Positions 11,369 through 22,859 of a DNA stretch of 64,000 bases are shown here, in pieces. The stretch spans positions 279,019-343,018 of the forward strand of contig MU129989.1 of NCBI GenBank assembly GCA_015039465.1, read 5' to 3'. A program made the translations under genes and the position numbers. The DNA comes from Phlegmacium glaucopus (lineage: Eukaryota; Basidiomycota; Agaricomycetes; Agaricales; Cortinariaceae). The notes under the pieces were generated by a model. The model was not told where the DNA came from. It searched no databases and was given only the letters and a program-made list of their open reading frames with translations. Within the stretch, counting starts at the first letter, position 1. Every line of letters starts with the position of its first letter.

Positions 11369-12862
11369 ATGGATTCATTTTTCAAAATGCCATCTCGATA
11401 CAATCCGTCCGCGCCCAAATTTGACGGAAAACCATCTTCACTCATCCGATTTCTTGATGAAATTACTCAACTAGGAACTCAACATGGTCTCAGCCAACGA
11501 GAGCTTATTATTTGGACCATCCGTTATGCACCAGATGAAGAATACGAGTTATGGAGCATGCAGACATCAGCAAATATGAGTAATTGGGCAAATTTCAAGG
11601 CAGAACTCATTAATTTGTATCCCGGAGCTATAGACAGCTGGAATTACTCAATATCGGACCTCGAGAAACTCGTAGAAAGTCAAGTACTCGCGTCAATCAG
11701 GAATCAAGACGAGTTCGGACAGTATTACCGGTCATTTCTGCGTATCGTCATGTATCTTCAGTCGAAATCAAGACTCAGTAACCGAGAAGTTAGCAATTAT
11801 TTCCTTCGAGGCCTTCAAGCAAACCTCCGAGCTCAAGTACGACTTCAATTACAAATGAAAAGCCCATTGCATTACCCAGACGATCCCTGGCCACTTGAAG
11901 ACATTTATTCGGCATCGATTTTCATTCTCACATCGTCGACTATCACTGAACCTAGGCCCAAGATCAAAGTACAAGAAGATTCAATCAAATCCTTGACATT
12001 GCTACCTGTCCCATTGGATTCAACATTCAAAACACGTCTATCTATGAATTTAGCCACTATGCGCTTACCCCAGTTCGTTGCATCCGTTCCAGTTCACCCC
12101 AAAACCCTCGATATAGCCAAGCCATCAATTCAAGAAATCATACCAGAGATTCTGAACGTCTGTGAATCCGAGCCAAAGACACATCCCAGCCCAATACACT
12201 CGAATAGTCAACCATCCAGAGGTCCCAGCACCTATCCAATGTCACTAAATGAAAGCCTATGTTTATTTTCGGTTGCTACTAGCTTGAAGACTCAACAAGC
12301 AAGCAATATCAAGTCAACAATTACCTCGTCGCCATGCCACACATTGTCAATCCCCTCTCTGCCAACAACGCAGCAGAAATCATCAAGCAAACTCACTACC
12401 GGTTCATTTCCGGAGATCACACAGACCCAACAGGCCATCGACGGCCTTATTGAATCAAAGATTGTTTTGTCGCCGCAAGACACCGAAATATCAAATAAAC
12501 GATCTATTAGTACAGAAGTAGTACTCGACGCATCACCACCATTTACCAATCCCGAGATCGCATCCTCGAAAGACTTACCAAACAAATTGCCAAACAAATT
12601 ATTGACTAGGCCTAGGCTTGTACGCCATCACGAAAAGATGGGCACGCTGAAGGGCACATATAGCAACAGTAATGCCAGTACCACAGTTCGAAATAGTCTC
12701 GAAACATCCCCACTCGCAAACCATCATCATCAGTCAGCCCAGACATCTGCCATCCATCCGAAATCACACAAAACCGTCGCATACCGTACGAAACACATCG
12801 AGATCGTACCGAATTCCTGGATCACACGCCGATTCCAGTATCATCGAGCCCGCGTCAGGTAG
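11369..12862 (+). CDS. Gag-like protein of element A
   Basis: This is an intact 497-codon ORF starting at ATG 11,369, 355 bp after the LTR. Residues 1-190 have the helical, tryptophan-containing pattern of retrotransposon gag (KFDGKPSSLIRFLDEI; MSNWANFKAELINLYPG; YFLRGLQANLRAQVRLQLQM). The rest is low-complexity Ser/Thr/Pro-rich. No zinc knuckle and no enzymatic motif are visible. Gag would form the particle in which the RNA is copied, with enzymes supplied by a partner element. The continuous frame beside decayed neighbours suggests the gene is recent or under selection. The assignment rests on fold-like pattern and position between two LTRs, so it is inferred. Confidence 0.75.
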   Translation: MDSFFKMPSRYNPSAPKFDGKPSSLIRFLDEITQLGTQHGLSQRELIIWTIRYAPDEEYELWSMQTSANMSNWANFKAELINLYPGAIDSWNYSISDLEKLVESQVLASIRNQDEFGQYYRSFLRIVMYLQSKSRLSNREVSNYFLRGLQANLRAQVRLQLQMKSPLHYPDDPWPLEDIYSASIFILTSSTITEPRPKIKVQEDSIKSLTLLPVPLDSTFKTRLSMNLATMRLPQFVASVPVHPKTLDIAKPSIQEIIPEILNVCESEPKTHPSPIHSNSQPSRGPSTYPMSLNESLCLFSVATSLKTQQASNIKSTITSSPCHTLSIPSLPTTQQKSSSKLTTGSFPEITQTQQAIDGLIESKIVLSPQDTEISNKRSISTEVVLDASPPFTNPEIASSKDLPNKLPNKLLTRPRLVRHHEKMGTLKGTYSNSNASTTVRNSLETSPLANHHHQSAQTSAIHPKSHKTVAYRTKHIEIVPNSWITRRFQYHRARVR

Positions 12863-13029
12863 TTCATCAAACCCAGCAAAGTCCCATTTGGAATATTCAA
12901 TAATATTCCTATCCGTTAGTACCATCGAGTCCCAGCAAGTCTACCCAGCCAATGTACAAATTCCCCCATGCATTCGAAATCGCATGAATTCGTCACTGCG
13001 CATGCGACACAGTCAATTCGTACCCGATT

Positions 13030-14240
13030 ACATCATTATTAACTCGATCGAACGCGCGCCTATCGTTCAACAAGGCTCTTTTGGATTTATTTTGTGAATA
13101 TGTATCCGAGGACTGACGAAATTCCTCAAGAATGTGCAAAATATAGGTTTTATTTCAATTTCATCACACTCCCTCGAAATTCGGTACCCACAAATATGCT
13201 ATACGACATACGAAATAAATCAGAATTACCGGATTATACATCGTTATCAAAGCATCAAACGCGCGTCAAATTATCTAGCAACGGATATCAATTGTACCTA
13301 AAAGCCGACGAAAATCACCAAAAATATTCGATAACACAGCCAGAAGCTCGAAATCCGTCACCTATGCTGCCGAAATCACACGTTCAAGCCATATCAAGTT
13401 GTATAATCACCATTGAGCGCGCTTAACGACCGAACAAATCTCGCAAACACTGTAAATATCAGATTCGACGATTATCTCCCCATTACCCGCTATTTCGAAT
13501 ACCACGAATATCTTGTAAGAGGTCTGACGAAAATCCTCAAGAATACCAAACTCTCGAATATCATACTGCTGTCAATACCACCAAGCACGATTCAAGAAGT
13601 TCAGCATCGGAATAAACAAAAGGCTCATCAAGCCTCCTCTCAAATCAGGTAAATAGTCATTCATTCATTCGAAATCGACACACGATGCACAAAATACACC
13701 CGATTCACATCGAATTGCACCCCTGTCACATACATCGAGCGTGCGCCTAACCGTTCGACAAGCCTATTTCAACAATTGTACAATATGTATTCGAAATCAC
13801 ACGAAAATCCCCAAGAATGTACAAAAACATAGCTAAAAACTCGAAATTCGACACCCATACATGCAAAGGAAGTCACTAAACGATGTACGCAACACATTTG
13901 ACTCGCACTATCTGACATTCCCATCAATATCACCGAACGCGCGCCAAATAGTTCAAGAACTAAACGAAAATCTTTCAAACATTGTACATACGGCACCCAA
14001 TAGTTCTAAATCACCCCATCCTCTATGCTCGATATTCAACACTCGCATATTCGAATCAAAAGACCATACCACCAAATGAAACAATCTGAATCATCATATA
14101 TTACATCATTATCGACTCGATTGAACGCGCGTCTAACGTTTCAACAACGGATTTATCATTCCCACCATCTATTCACCCTTTTCGAACATTGTAAACACAA
14201 AGTCTGACGAAAATCCTCAAGAATGTGCCATACCCAGTTT
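13030..14240 (+). repeat. Degenerate long tandem repeats, 3' half of element A
   Basis: A word resembling GACGAAAATCCTCAAGAATG recurs at about 13,117, 13,527, 13,800 and 14,208. Each is preceded by an ACTCGATCGAACGCGCGCC-like word. The spacing is roughly 270-410 bp, so the region is an array of diverged units. The short open frames in it (about 60-140 codons) show no domains and probably come from the unit structure. Its role is unknown; packaging, dimerisation or a structural RNA function is speculation. Confidence 0.65.
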
Positions 14241-14488
14241 CAATTGTATCACCACGAAGATTGACCTTTTCCGTTCGAACGACGAACCAACGAAGATTTC
14301 AAACAAATTATTAACACGACCCTGCCATTTGACCACCTTTTCGAACCTTGTAAATAGTATATTCGAACATTCATCAATTTTATCATTCACAAAGAAAGTC
14401 TTAGTCAATTCTTTTCTCCTATTACAATTTGTTTTCCCAACGAGAGACAAGTTGACTGGGAAGTCAACATTTTAAAGTCCCCGGGAGA

Positions 14489-14980
14489 TGTGAGGAGGGA
14501 TTCTCCCTACCTCGAATTATTACTATTTTCATAATTTCAAATTCATTATATCACATACGGAATTTTGCACCGCGTTACATTTTCCAAATTCGTACGTTTC
14601 CTATTTTATCAATTTCAAATTCATTCCCCTTTTAGAAATTACTCCGAAATTACACAGTCCATTCTTACATACAAATTTGTTACCTCTCCGTTTTTATTCT
14701 CGGATCTTAGATTCCCATATATCCATTTTCAAAACACAGTACTACAAACTAAAGGTATAAAAAGCTGTAGTTATATTGTAGTATAAAAACATAGAACAAC
14801 ATATAACAGAAAAAAAAAAAAATATAACCAATAACAAGAAAAACATAACAATTCCGAACATAAAAACTTAACAATGGAGAAATTTGATATCAAGAAATAA
14901 TAAAACAACAAATTCGGAACATTAGAGTTGACGGAGTCAACTCCCCCCTATATACTCGCACCCGGAAACTATTCCTCACA
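14489..14980 (+). repeat. 3' LTR of gag-only element A
   Basis: This 492-bp copy is nearly identical to 10,521-11,012. It is followed by the 4-bp duplication CCTC and the rest of the Gypsy 5' LTR. The upstream purine-rich stretch is short (GTCCCCGGGAGA), a weak polypurine tract. Confidence 0.9.
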
Positions 14981-15535
14981 CCTCAACCTTAGAATCATAC
15001 ACCCCGCCTTTCCGATGACCTCCAACCTTGACCTTCCATCCAACTCCACTTCCGTCACCGCTTTACTCCGGAACCCTGTAGTTCCGCTCCAACTCCGACC
15101 CTCCAATTTGCTCCGTCTTTTATTTCTATCTTTCACATCACACCACTTCTTATTTAATTAATTAATTATTATCGTATCATTCCTTTATTTATTTATATCT
15201 CCGTTATGTCCATATTAGTACTTAAACACCCCCAGCCTAGCAGGGATCCCCATCCTTTCCTCTTTGGATCCCCTGCTAGGTAAGTCACTTGTAGATATCT
15301 TTTCTGAAATATTATTAACTTTGGATCCCCTGCTAGCTTGACTAAGTCAGCATCGCAGTTGCCCTAACATTAGGAAAGGATTATCCTTTAACGGACCGAG
15401 TCCGGTCTGCACAGTGGAACAATAGTCCGATTTACAGCCCCCGATTCGGGCCAATCCGACTCCATACACTCCCAGACCGTGGCTCCCTCCTTGTCTTCAC
15501 AGCACGCATCTCCGAGCGGCTCCTTCTTATCAGCC

Positions 15536-16669
15536 ATGGACGATGAACGCACTGCCCAGCTGGAAAGAGAAATTGTCCTATTGCGAGCTCGGGACATCAA
15601 ATACCAAAACAGATTTGACCGAATCATGGAGACAATCCATCGACTCGTTCCGAATGTACAATCACCTGTACCACAACAAGAGGTTCCCCCTCAAACCGAA
15701 AACATACCCCAGACGCGCTCTGCAAGGCTGGCATTCCCAACGGAGTTTGATGGAGAATGATCCAAAGGAACAGCGTTCCTTCACTCCTGCCAAACATACA
15801 TCTGGCTCTGTTCTGATGAATTCTCGGACGAGCAAACAAAAATTATCTTGGCCATGTCCTACATGAAATCCGGAAGAGCATCAAAGTGGGCAGCTAGGGT
15901 TTTCCGATGGGAAACGGAAAACCCTGAGTCAACCCGGTTCCTGGATTGGTCTGATTTCTGAGACGACTTCAAAAAGGAGTTCTGTCCCGCAAATGCGGAC
16001 TCAGTTGCCATCAACCAACTAGAGTCAACTGGATATTTCCAGAAAACCTGGTCTCTGGAAGAATATGTGGACGAATTCCAAGACCTCATCACGGATTCTG
16101 GATACACTGATCCGAAAACTATTGTAGTAAAATTCTGAAGAGGCCTGAATGCCCAGATTTAGAACTCCATTGCTACAATGGCTTCCGGAAGACCGTCTGA
16201 TACAGATCCGATGGGATGGTACAGAATGGCACGGACAATAGACAAAAACCGAGCTACTAACGAGGCCTTCCAGTCAGCTTATAAAAGTCTGGCAGTGACC
16301 ACTTCTCGACCAATCGGTACCACCACACTCCGATTCAATCCGTCAATTCTGCCACAGAGGAATGCACACCTAGTGCCAACTCCCGGAAACCCTGTACCTA
16401 TGGACATTGACGCGGCCCGAAAAGCAGGTTCCGTACCGCTGTCATGCTTCTGATGCGGAGGTGTTGGACACATCGGGAGACATTGCGAAAAATGTTTCGA
16501 CGTCCGAACAATGTCCATAGACAAACTCCATACCCTCTTGGAGTTCTGGCTAGCCAAATACGACAAGGTACCCGATCTGGAACCAACAGAACCAATGGAA
16601 CCTTCGGAGAACACTGAACTTGAAAGTCAGACCAAAGATTTAAAGGATTTTTGCCAAAACAGCGAGTGA
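15536..16669 (+). pseudogene. Gypsy gag with zinc knuckle, broken by stops
   Basis: The frame starts at ATG 15,536 (MDDERTAQLEREIV). It runs through a typical chromovirus gag (KWAARVFRWETENP; STGYFQKTWSLEEYVDEFQDLI; NPVPMDID) to a zinc knuckle CGGVGHIGRHC around 16,452-16,490. In-frame stops occur at about 15,758, 15,959, 16,136, 16,160 and 16,451. All but one are TGA. Context such as KF-stop-RGL and CF-stop-CGG suggests former arginine codons. Gag forms the particle; this copy cannot. Confidence 0.88.
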
Positions 16670-16716
16670 AATGCACGCCCTCGCTGTCAACGACCAACCG
16701 GTTCTCTGTTTTACAT

Positions 16717-18263
16717 GTAGATAGCATTGATGAAATAGACGAGACGGTTGAAAACATTCAAGTTGTACAAACATCAGAAATTCCAAAAAAAATCCGAGTG
16801 TTCCGACCCTGATGGGAAAGAACCCTCCCGAAAAAGTTCACTATTGGCTCCCTCGATGCTGACTCTAAATCACTGGAACTCAAAGTCAGCATTGAAACGA
16901 CCGACACCGGAGAAGTAAACTCCTTTCTGTCCTTAATAGACTCCGGAGCCGACAGAAGGTTTATTGACAGAGACTATGTCAAAACTAACAGGCTCACAAC
17001 AAAATCCCTGTCAAATCCAATTCCGGTGTTTAACGTTGACGGTACTCCGAATGAAGCTGGATCAATCATGGAAGTGGTTGATCTGATACTCAGGTATAAA
17101 GGACATTCCGAGAGATCCTTGTTCACAGTCACTGGACTGGGAAAACAAACCTTGATTCTCGGACATTCCTGGCTTAAGATGCACAACCCAGAAATTGACT
17201 GGGCAACCGGAGAAGTAAAAATGTCCCGTTGTCCACCCCGTTGTTGTTCGGAGTGTAGGAATGAAATCCGAGAAGAACAAAAAATTCAAAAAGCAGAAAT
17301 ACGCCGAATTGAAAAATGTTCGACCGGCCCACTTCCGGCTCATGTAGAAGATTGTGATGAGGATGATGAGGAGGAAAGTAGCCCAAACCCTGAGTTTGAG
17401 GATGGTGACAGAATATTCGCCACCGGCCTACTACCACCGCAGGCAGATATCCGAGCCACCTCCACCATCTCCCAACGTCTTGCAGAAGCTTTCCAGCGCA
17501 ACACACAATTGGAAACAAAAGAAGGAGTTCTGGATTATCTCCAAGAGTTCAATAGTGTTTTCGCCAAAGAATCTTTTGATATCCTACCTGATCCGAAACC
17601 TTGGGACCACGCAGTAGAACTTATTCTGGGAGAAAAACCATCAGGTTGCAAGGTCTATCCTCTAGCTCCGATGGAACAAAAGGAACTCGACGCATTCCTC
17701 CAGGAGAATTTAAACTCCGGACGCATCCGACCTTCCAAATCTCTGATGGCATCTCCGGTTTTCTTTATTAAAAAGAAAGACAGAAGTCTTCGGCTTGTTC
17801 AAGACTATCGAGCTCTCAACGCGATCACCATCAAAAACAAGTACCCACTTCCCCTCATTTTGGAACTGATTACCCAACTCTGGGGCGCTAAATACTTCAC
17901 TAAGTTGGACGTCTGTTGGGGTTTTAACAATGTCCAAATGAAGGAAGGGGACAAATGGAAAGCAGCTTTCCAAACCAACTGGGGATTATTCGAACCCCTG
18001 GTTATGTTTTTCGGCCTCACCAACAGTCCAGCTACTTTCCAAACAATGATGAACGACATCTTCCGCGAACTTATAATGGAAGGGGTTGTAGTGGTCTACC
18101 TTGATGATATCCTGATATTCACGGAGACGCTAGAGGAACACCGGTCCGTAACTCGGAGAGTACTGGAACTTTTACGAAAGCATAAACTCTTCCTAAAACT
18201 GGACAAGTGTGAATTCGAGCAAACCAAGGTGGAATACCTCGGAGTCATAATAACTCCGTCGAG
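16717..18263 (+). pseudogene. Gypsy protease and reverse transcriptase
   Basis: An aspartic protease with LIDSGADRRF lies at about 16,937, after one TGA near 16,811 (RP-stop-WERTLPKKF). The reverse transcriptase follows: PLAPMEQKELDAFLQENL, SPVFFIKKKDRSLRLVQDYR, FTKLDVCWGFNNV, FGLTNSPATFQ and the catalytic VVYLDDILIF. The YLDD active site is intact. At about 18,263 the frame shifts: the protein reads VIITPS and the downstream part resumes as EMDPVKVAGVAEWP. The spacing suggests a small deletion. Confidence 0.92.
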
Positions 18264-18944
18264 ATGGACCCCGTAAAAGTTGCTGGAGTAGCGGAATGGC
18301 CAATTCCGACGAACAAAAAGGAAGTCCAGTCATTTCTAGGCTTTACCAACTTTTACCGGAGGTTCATCCAAGACTTTTCTCATCATGCCCATCCCTTGTT
18401 TGACCTCACTAAAAGTGACATTAAATGGAGATGGAATATGGAAGAGCAGTTGGCATTCGATTCTCTCAAAAACCTGATCACTTCAACCCTGATTCTAGCC
18501 TCTCCGGACAACTCCAGGCCGTTCCGCATCAAAGCAGACAGTTCCGACTTTGCGACCGGAGCCGTACTCTCCCAACAATCCCTCAATGATGAGAAATGGC
18601 ACCCAGTTGCGTTCCTGTCTAAATCCTTGTCTCCGGTCGAACGGAACTACGAGATCCACGACAAAGAGATGCTAGCGATCATCTGAGCCCTAGAAGAGTG
18701 GAGACACTTCTTCGAAGGAGCAGAACACAAGTGCAAGATCTGGACTGATCACAAGAACTTGGAATACTTCATGACAGCCAAAAAGCTCAATCGGAGACAA
18801 GCCCGTTGGTCATTGTTCCTAGCCCGGTTTGATTTCCTCATGCACCACAGACCAGGCAAAAGCATGGGAAAACCGGACGCCTTGTCCAGACGAGCGGATC
18901 ACGGAACCGGAACCGGTGACAATGACAACATTACACACTCCTAA
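18264..18944 (+). pseudogene. Gypsy connection domain and RNase H
   Basis: This resumes the polyprotein after the frameshift: EVQSFLGFTNFYRRFIQDFS, then the RT_RNaseH domain FRIKADSSDFATGAVLSQQ and YEIHDKEMLAII. A TGA at 18,684 separates this from [11 protein letters not shown]; the family usually has arginine there. The part after the stop retains [11 protein letters not shown] and the [12 protein letters not shown] block and ends with the usual GKPDALSRR linker to the integrase. The catalytic acidic residues look preserved. Confidence 0.9.
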
Positions 18945-19140
18945 CTCCAGGCTTTTTCACGATTTGGGCCTTAGAAGGACTGGAAGTCATAGGAGAAGAA
19001 TGAGACGTCCTGAAAGACATCCGGAAGGGCACCCAGGAAGGTGTAAAAGAAGAGGCCATAGCTAAAGTGGTAAAGGAGTTGAAAACCACTCACACACGAT
19101 CTGTCTGATCGGCGCAATGGTCTCATGATAACGACATCCT

Positions 19141-20659
19141 CTCCTTCCGAGGAAAAATCTACGTTCCGGACATGTTTGACTTGCAAAGACGGATTGTATC
19201 CCTCTGCCATGACACCCTAATTGCTGGGCATCTGGGAAGATGGAAGACCCTCAAACTCGTATCCCAAAACTACTGGTGGCCACAGATGTCCCGATATATT
19301 GGAAAATATGCCTCAACCTGTGACCTGTGTTTTTGGACTAAGGCTCAAAGACAACACCCAGTCGGTGAACTCCATCCCCTCCCGATTCCAAACGCTCCAT
19401 GGGACACAATTAGTGTGGACTTCATAGTGGAACTTCCGGAGTCTTCAGGATACAACTCGGTAATGGTAGTAGTTGATTTGGTCACCAAACGAGCTCATTT
19501 TGCACCAACCCTTACTACCACCTCCACGTCTGGAACCACCCACCTTTATATCCAACATGTCTGGGAACATCATAGACTGCCCCGGAGAGTGGTATCAGAC
19601 AGAGGACCACAGTTTGTAGTGGAATTCACGCGCAAGCTCTACTGGATCCTCGGAATCAAGTTAGCAGCCACTACCGCCTATCATCCACAAGGAGATGGCC
19701 AGATGGAATGAGTAAATCAGGAGCTGGAACAGTATCTCCGACTCTTTACAAACCAGCGACAAACCAATTGGGCCGAACTCCTTCCCCTTGCGGAATTCCA
19801 GTACAATAACCATGTCCACTCCGCCACACAGCACCCACCTTTCCTCCTAGACTCCGGACAAATCCCCTGAATGGGTTTTGAACCAAGCCAACCGGAATCC
19901 CGAATGGAGTCTGTTAATGAATTCACGGAACGAATGCGGAACACCCTAGATGAAGCGAAAGCAGTACTGGTCAAGTCTAAAGACGACATGGCAAGATATT
20001 ATAATCAGAAAAGGACTCCGGCACCAGAATACAAACCGGGAGACAAAGTATACCTGGATGCCAGCGACATACAAACAACAAGACCATCCAGGAAATTGTC
20101 CCATCGGCACCTAGGCCCCTTTCTGATTGAAGAACGAGTCGGCAACAATGCTTACCGACTCCAACTTCCCTTGTCCATGAAACGACTCCATCTGGTCTTT
20201 AACGTGGTCAAACTGACTCCAGCCCCAATAGATCCGATCCCTGGAAGACGCATTCCAACTCCTCCACTTCCGGAAATCATTGATGGAGAAGAGGAATGGG
20301 TCGTTGAGGAAATCCTTGACAGCAGAGTTATAAATAGGAGGTTCCGATACCTCGTGAAGTGGCAAGACTTCGGAATCAAACATAACACCTGGGAGCCTCA
20401 GGAAAACATACACGCCCCTGAATTAGTCGCGGAATTCCACAAGAAGTACCCCGGAGTTCCTAAGCACATCAGGATGGCAAAATTTGAACAGTTTCCTTTC
20501 ATGCCGGGACGTCACCTACTGAAGGGGGGGATGGATGTTAGGGGACACCTGACTTTAACCCAAACCTCAACCTTAGAATCATACACCCCGCCTTTCCGAC
20601 GACCTCCGACCTTCCGTCCAACTCCACTTCCATCACCGCTTTACTCCGGAACCCCGTAG
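19141..20659 (+). pseudogene. Gypsy integrase with C-terminal chromodomain
   Basis: The integrase begins with the HHCC zinc-binding domain (LCHDTLIAGHL ... STCDLC), then the catalytic core: DTISVDFIVELP (Asp), VVSDRGPQFV (Asp) and VNQELEQYLRLF (Glu). TGA stops at 19,709 (QME-stop-VNQ) and 19,868 (IP-stop-MGFEP) break it; arginine is usual at both. The C-terminus carries a GPFLIEERVGNNAYRLQLP fold and a chromodomain (WVVEEILDSRVINRRFRYLV ... NTWEP, about 20,300-20,460). Chromodomains direct integration to modified chromatin. The frame runs on into the 3' LTR. Confidence 0.92.
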
Positions 20660-20947
20660 TTCCGCTCCAACTCCGACCCTCCAATTTGCTCCATCTTTTA
20701 TTTCTATCTTTCACATCACACCACTTCTTATTTAATTAATTAATTATTATCATATCATTCCTTTATTTATTTTATATGTCCGTTATGTCCATATCAGTAC
20801 TTAAACACCCCCAGCCTAGCAGGGATCCCCATCCTTTCCTCTTTGGATCCCCTGCTAGGTAAGTACTTGTAGATATCTTTTCTGAAATATTATTAACTTT
20901 GGATCCCCTGCTAGCTTGACTAAGTCAGCGTTGCAGTTGCCCTAACA
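20536..20947 (+). repeat. 3' LTR of the Gypsy element
   Basis: This is a complete 412-bp LTR beginning TGTTAGGGGACACC and ending GTTGCCCTAACA. It is followed directly by the duplication ACAAC and the continuation of the CACTA transposase frame. The sequence is close to the split 5' LTR and to the two solo copies at 58,205-59,036. Confidence 0.93.
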
Positions 20948-20952
20948 ACAAC

Positions 20953-21965
20953 AATCATTTCAACACACGTCATCAAGTCAGCTCGTATAGAGCTTTTCTT
21001 GAACAGCAAGAACAATTTCAGCCCGATGTTATAGGCAGTCCTGTTGCTGGAACAATCCATCGAGCTCAATCTCAATCTCCTTCTCCACCATAAATCAATA
21101 AATGTCCTCGAAGGCACCAGTCACTGTCTGATGAAGACTTGGGCCTCGCAATTAATCAGGAGCAGGAGGAAGATGGTTTTATAGTAGAGAATGATGTGGG
21201 AGGAATGGAACCAATTGAGGAGCCTCTTTTTGGCATGCCACCAGAAGTTGATTACGATGATATCTATGTGTGTAAAAATCAATGAAACATGTTCTTATCA
21301 TTGTAACATTCAAATTGGCTGGGAATAATGAATCAGGGAGACGAGATCCAACAAGAAGACTTACATATGGCCCAACCCAATCCAGGTAGCTTGGCTGACC
21401 TCAATAACAGACCTCATTCTCCCAAACCAGACAATCCCCAGAACGAAGACAATCCTGGTATTACTGATCAACCTCAGGTGTCTCAATCTCAGGAACCTGA
21501 TGTTCAAGCAACATTGGAAGACCTCCAAATGATCCAAGGGTTTATTGAGGCAATACAAGGAGCTTCCTTGGACAACGATAAACTTCCTGAGGATGTAATT
21601 GACTGATTGTGGAATCCAGAAAAGAGGTTTTCAATCTCGATGACCAAGAAGAGCTCAGAACAGGGATAGAACTTTATCTGGATACAGAAACTGCTTCTGA
21701 AGAAGTCTTCAATAAGGCTTGCGAGACCTTTCACCGTTCTCTGGATTGAAAAGGAGTTGAATATGACAGAATCCCATCTCTATTTCAAGTCAAAGAACGT
21801 ATCAAAGAAATCACAGGGGTTTATCCAATCAAGGAAGATATGTGTCCACAGACTTGCATCAGGTACACTGGCATATTTTCTGATCTTGATGCTTGTCCAA
21901 AATGTAATAGCCCTTGCTATAACCTCCAAGAATTAGCTGCAAGTGGTGGAAGAAAGAAAATACCA
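20953..21965 (+). pseudogene. CACTA Tnp2 transposase, N-terminal part
   Basis: With seven codons at 10,467-10,487 this forms the transposase N-terminus. An intron is likely at 21,268-21,336, joining DYDDIY to GDEIQQED in phase. The second exon includes a zinc-binding block typical of fungal Tnp2 proteins, MCPQTCIRYTGIFSDLDACP then KCNSPCY, with four CXXC-type cysteines. Lesions are a TAA near 21,092, TGAs at 21,604 and 21,747, and a frameshift near 21,620. The frame stops at GGRKKI, where the next insertion begins. The real start may be an exon upstream of 10,467. Tnp2 cuts and joins the ends of CACTA elements. Confidence 0.82.
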
Positions 21966-22543
21966 TTGTGACAATTCTGATCAGAATCTGACCAGTTCTG
22001 ACCAGTTCTGATCAATTATTCCAGTCTGCCTTAGTCTCTTTATCAAGTTAATATTTTTTTTGGTGGTAATATATATATTATTTATTCAATATTACATTAA
22101 ATAATCATAGCTTATTAAAATATTAAAAATAAAGTAGAATATTCCTAGTGAGGGAGCTGTTGTCATTATCATAGTCTAAAAGCCTTTATGTAGTGGACTG
22201 AAATGATCTAATTATTTTATAAATGTGGTAGGCGTTCTTAACTTGGTCGCTGGATGCCTATGTAGTGTACTGTGTTGAATGCGTTACTGGGTTGACGTGG
22301 TTGTGGTGGAAATAGGTGTCCTTTGAGCATCAGATATATCCATCAATGTGCATGTATAAATAAAAATGTTTATAAAATAAAAATAAAAATGAATACACTT
22401 CGGCCAGTGGACAATGGAGCAGTGTGCGGAGTGAGAGGTAGTTGACGGTAGTGGGGTAGAGGGTTGGTAGCGTCGGGGTAGTGTGGTGTGTGGCATTGGT
22501 GTGGTGTGCGGCATTGTAGCTCCAGTTGTTGGTTGCTGCCATT

Positions 22544-22563
22544 GGGGGGGAGTGCTCCCCCCC
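22544..22563. repeat. G7/C7 stem-loop
   Basis: Seven G, the loop AGTGCT, then seven C form a near-perfect hairpin followed by an A-rich tract. It belongs to a set of similar hairpins in this window. Confidence 0.75.
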
Positions 22564-22790
22564 TAAAAAAATAAATAAAGATAAGATTAAGTCTCGACTG
22601 TATAACACTATCCGGCACATGGTGGTACATGCTGTTGTTATTGCATGTTGTTTGTTGCGCATGTTACTTGCGCATGTGTGTTGGTGCTGCATGTTGTATG
22701 TTGCTGCTACTTGCTGCGCATGTGCACATGTCGTTGTTTGTTTCCATGTTGCTGCTGTTTGTTGCGCATATCCGCATATTGTTGCCATAA

Positions 22791-22808
22791 GGAGGGGGGT
22801 CCCCCCCC
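22791..22808. repeat. G/C stem-loop, second copy
   Basis: GGAGGGGGG, one T, then eight C form a hairpin, again followed by an A-rich tract and a CGGATACATG-like word. The flanks resemble those of the hairpin at 22,544. The two copies may be tandem modules about 250 bp long. Confidence 0.7.
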
Positions 22809-22859
22809 ATAGAAAATAAAATAGGTAATCTTAAGTGTGATTATGCTTAAAATTATCGG

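Larger units (their letters stand above)
10521..14980 (+). mobile_element. Gag-only LTR retrotransposon A
   Basis: The element is 4,460 bp with two 492-bp LTRs that differ at only about two visible positions, so the insertion is young. The LTRs start TGTGAGGA and end TCCTCACA, a perfect inverted repeat. A 4-bp target duplication CCTC flanks it (10,517-10,520; 14,981-14,984). A primer-binding site follows the 5' LTR. One gag-like ORF (11,369-12,862) is followed by about 1.6 kb of internally repetitive noncoding sequence. No protease, reverse transcriptase, RNase H or integrase motif appears in any frame. It must borrow enzymes from another element. It shares its primer site and layout with the element at 23.5-28.4 kb. 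Confidence 0.88.
10488..15369 (+). repeat. 5' LTR of the Gypsy element, split by an insertion
   Basis: The LTR is in two parts, 10,488-10,520 and 14,981-15,369. Between them is the gag-only element, with a 4-bp duplication CCTC on each side. Joined, its length (about 418 bp after removing one CCTC) matches the 412-bp 3' LTR. The LTR contains a duplicated GGATCCCCTGCTAG word and a TTAATTAATTAATTA stretch. Confidence 0.9.
10488..20947 (+). mobile_element. Gypsy chromovirus with chromodomain, inactive
   Basis: This is a Ty3/Gypsy element with 5-bp target duplications ACAAC (10,483-10,487 and 20,948-20,952). Its LTRs begin TGTTAGGGGACACC and end GTTGCCCTAACA. Order: gag with zinc knuckle, protease, reverse transcriptase, RNase H, integrase, chromodomain. 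The 5' LTR is split by a gag-only LTR element (10,521-14,980). The coding region carries one frameshift and about ten stop codons, almost all TGA. A purine tract (AAGGGGGGGA) ends at 20,531, just before the 3' LTR. No clear tRNA primer site follows the 5' LTR; Tf1-like chromoviruses may self-prime, but this was not established here. Solo LTRs of the family lie at 58,205-59,036. Confidence 0.93.

Noticed and set aside
15536..20659. TGA read as tryptophan or another amino acid (alternative code)
   Set aside because: Frameshifts and one TAG accompany the TGAs, the sites suit arginine better than tryptophan, and normal genes here use TGG. Decay is simpler.
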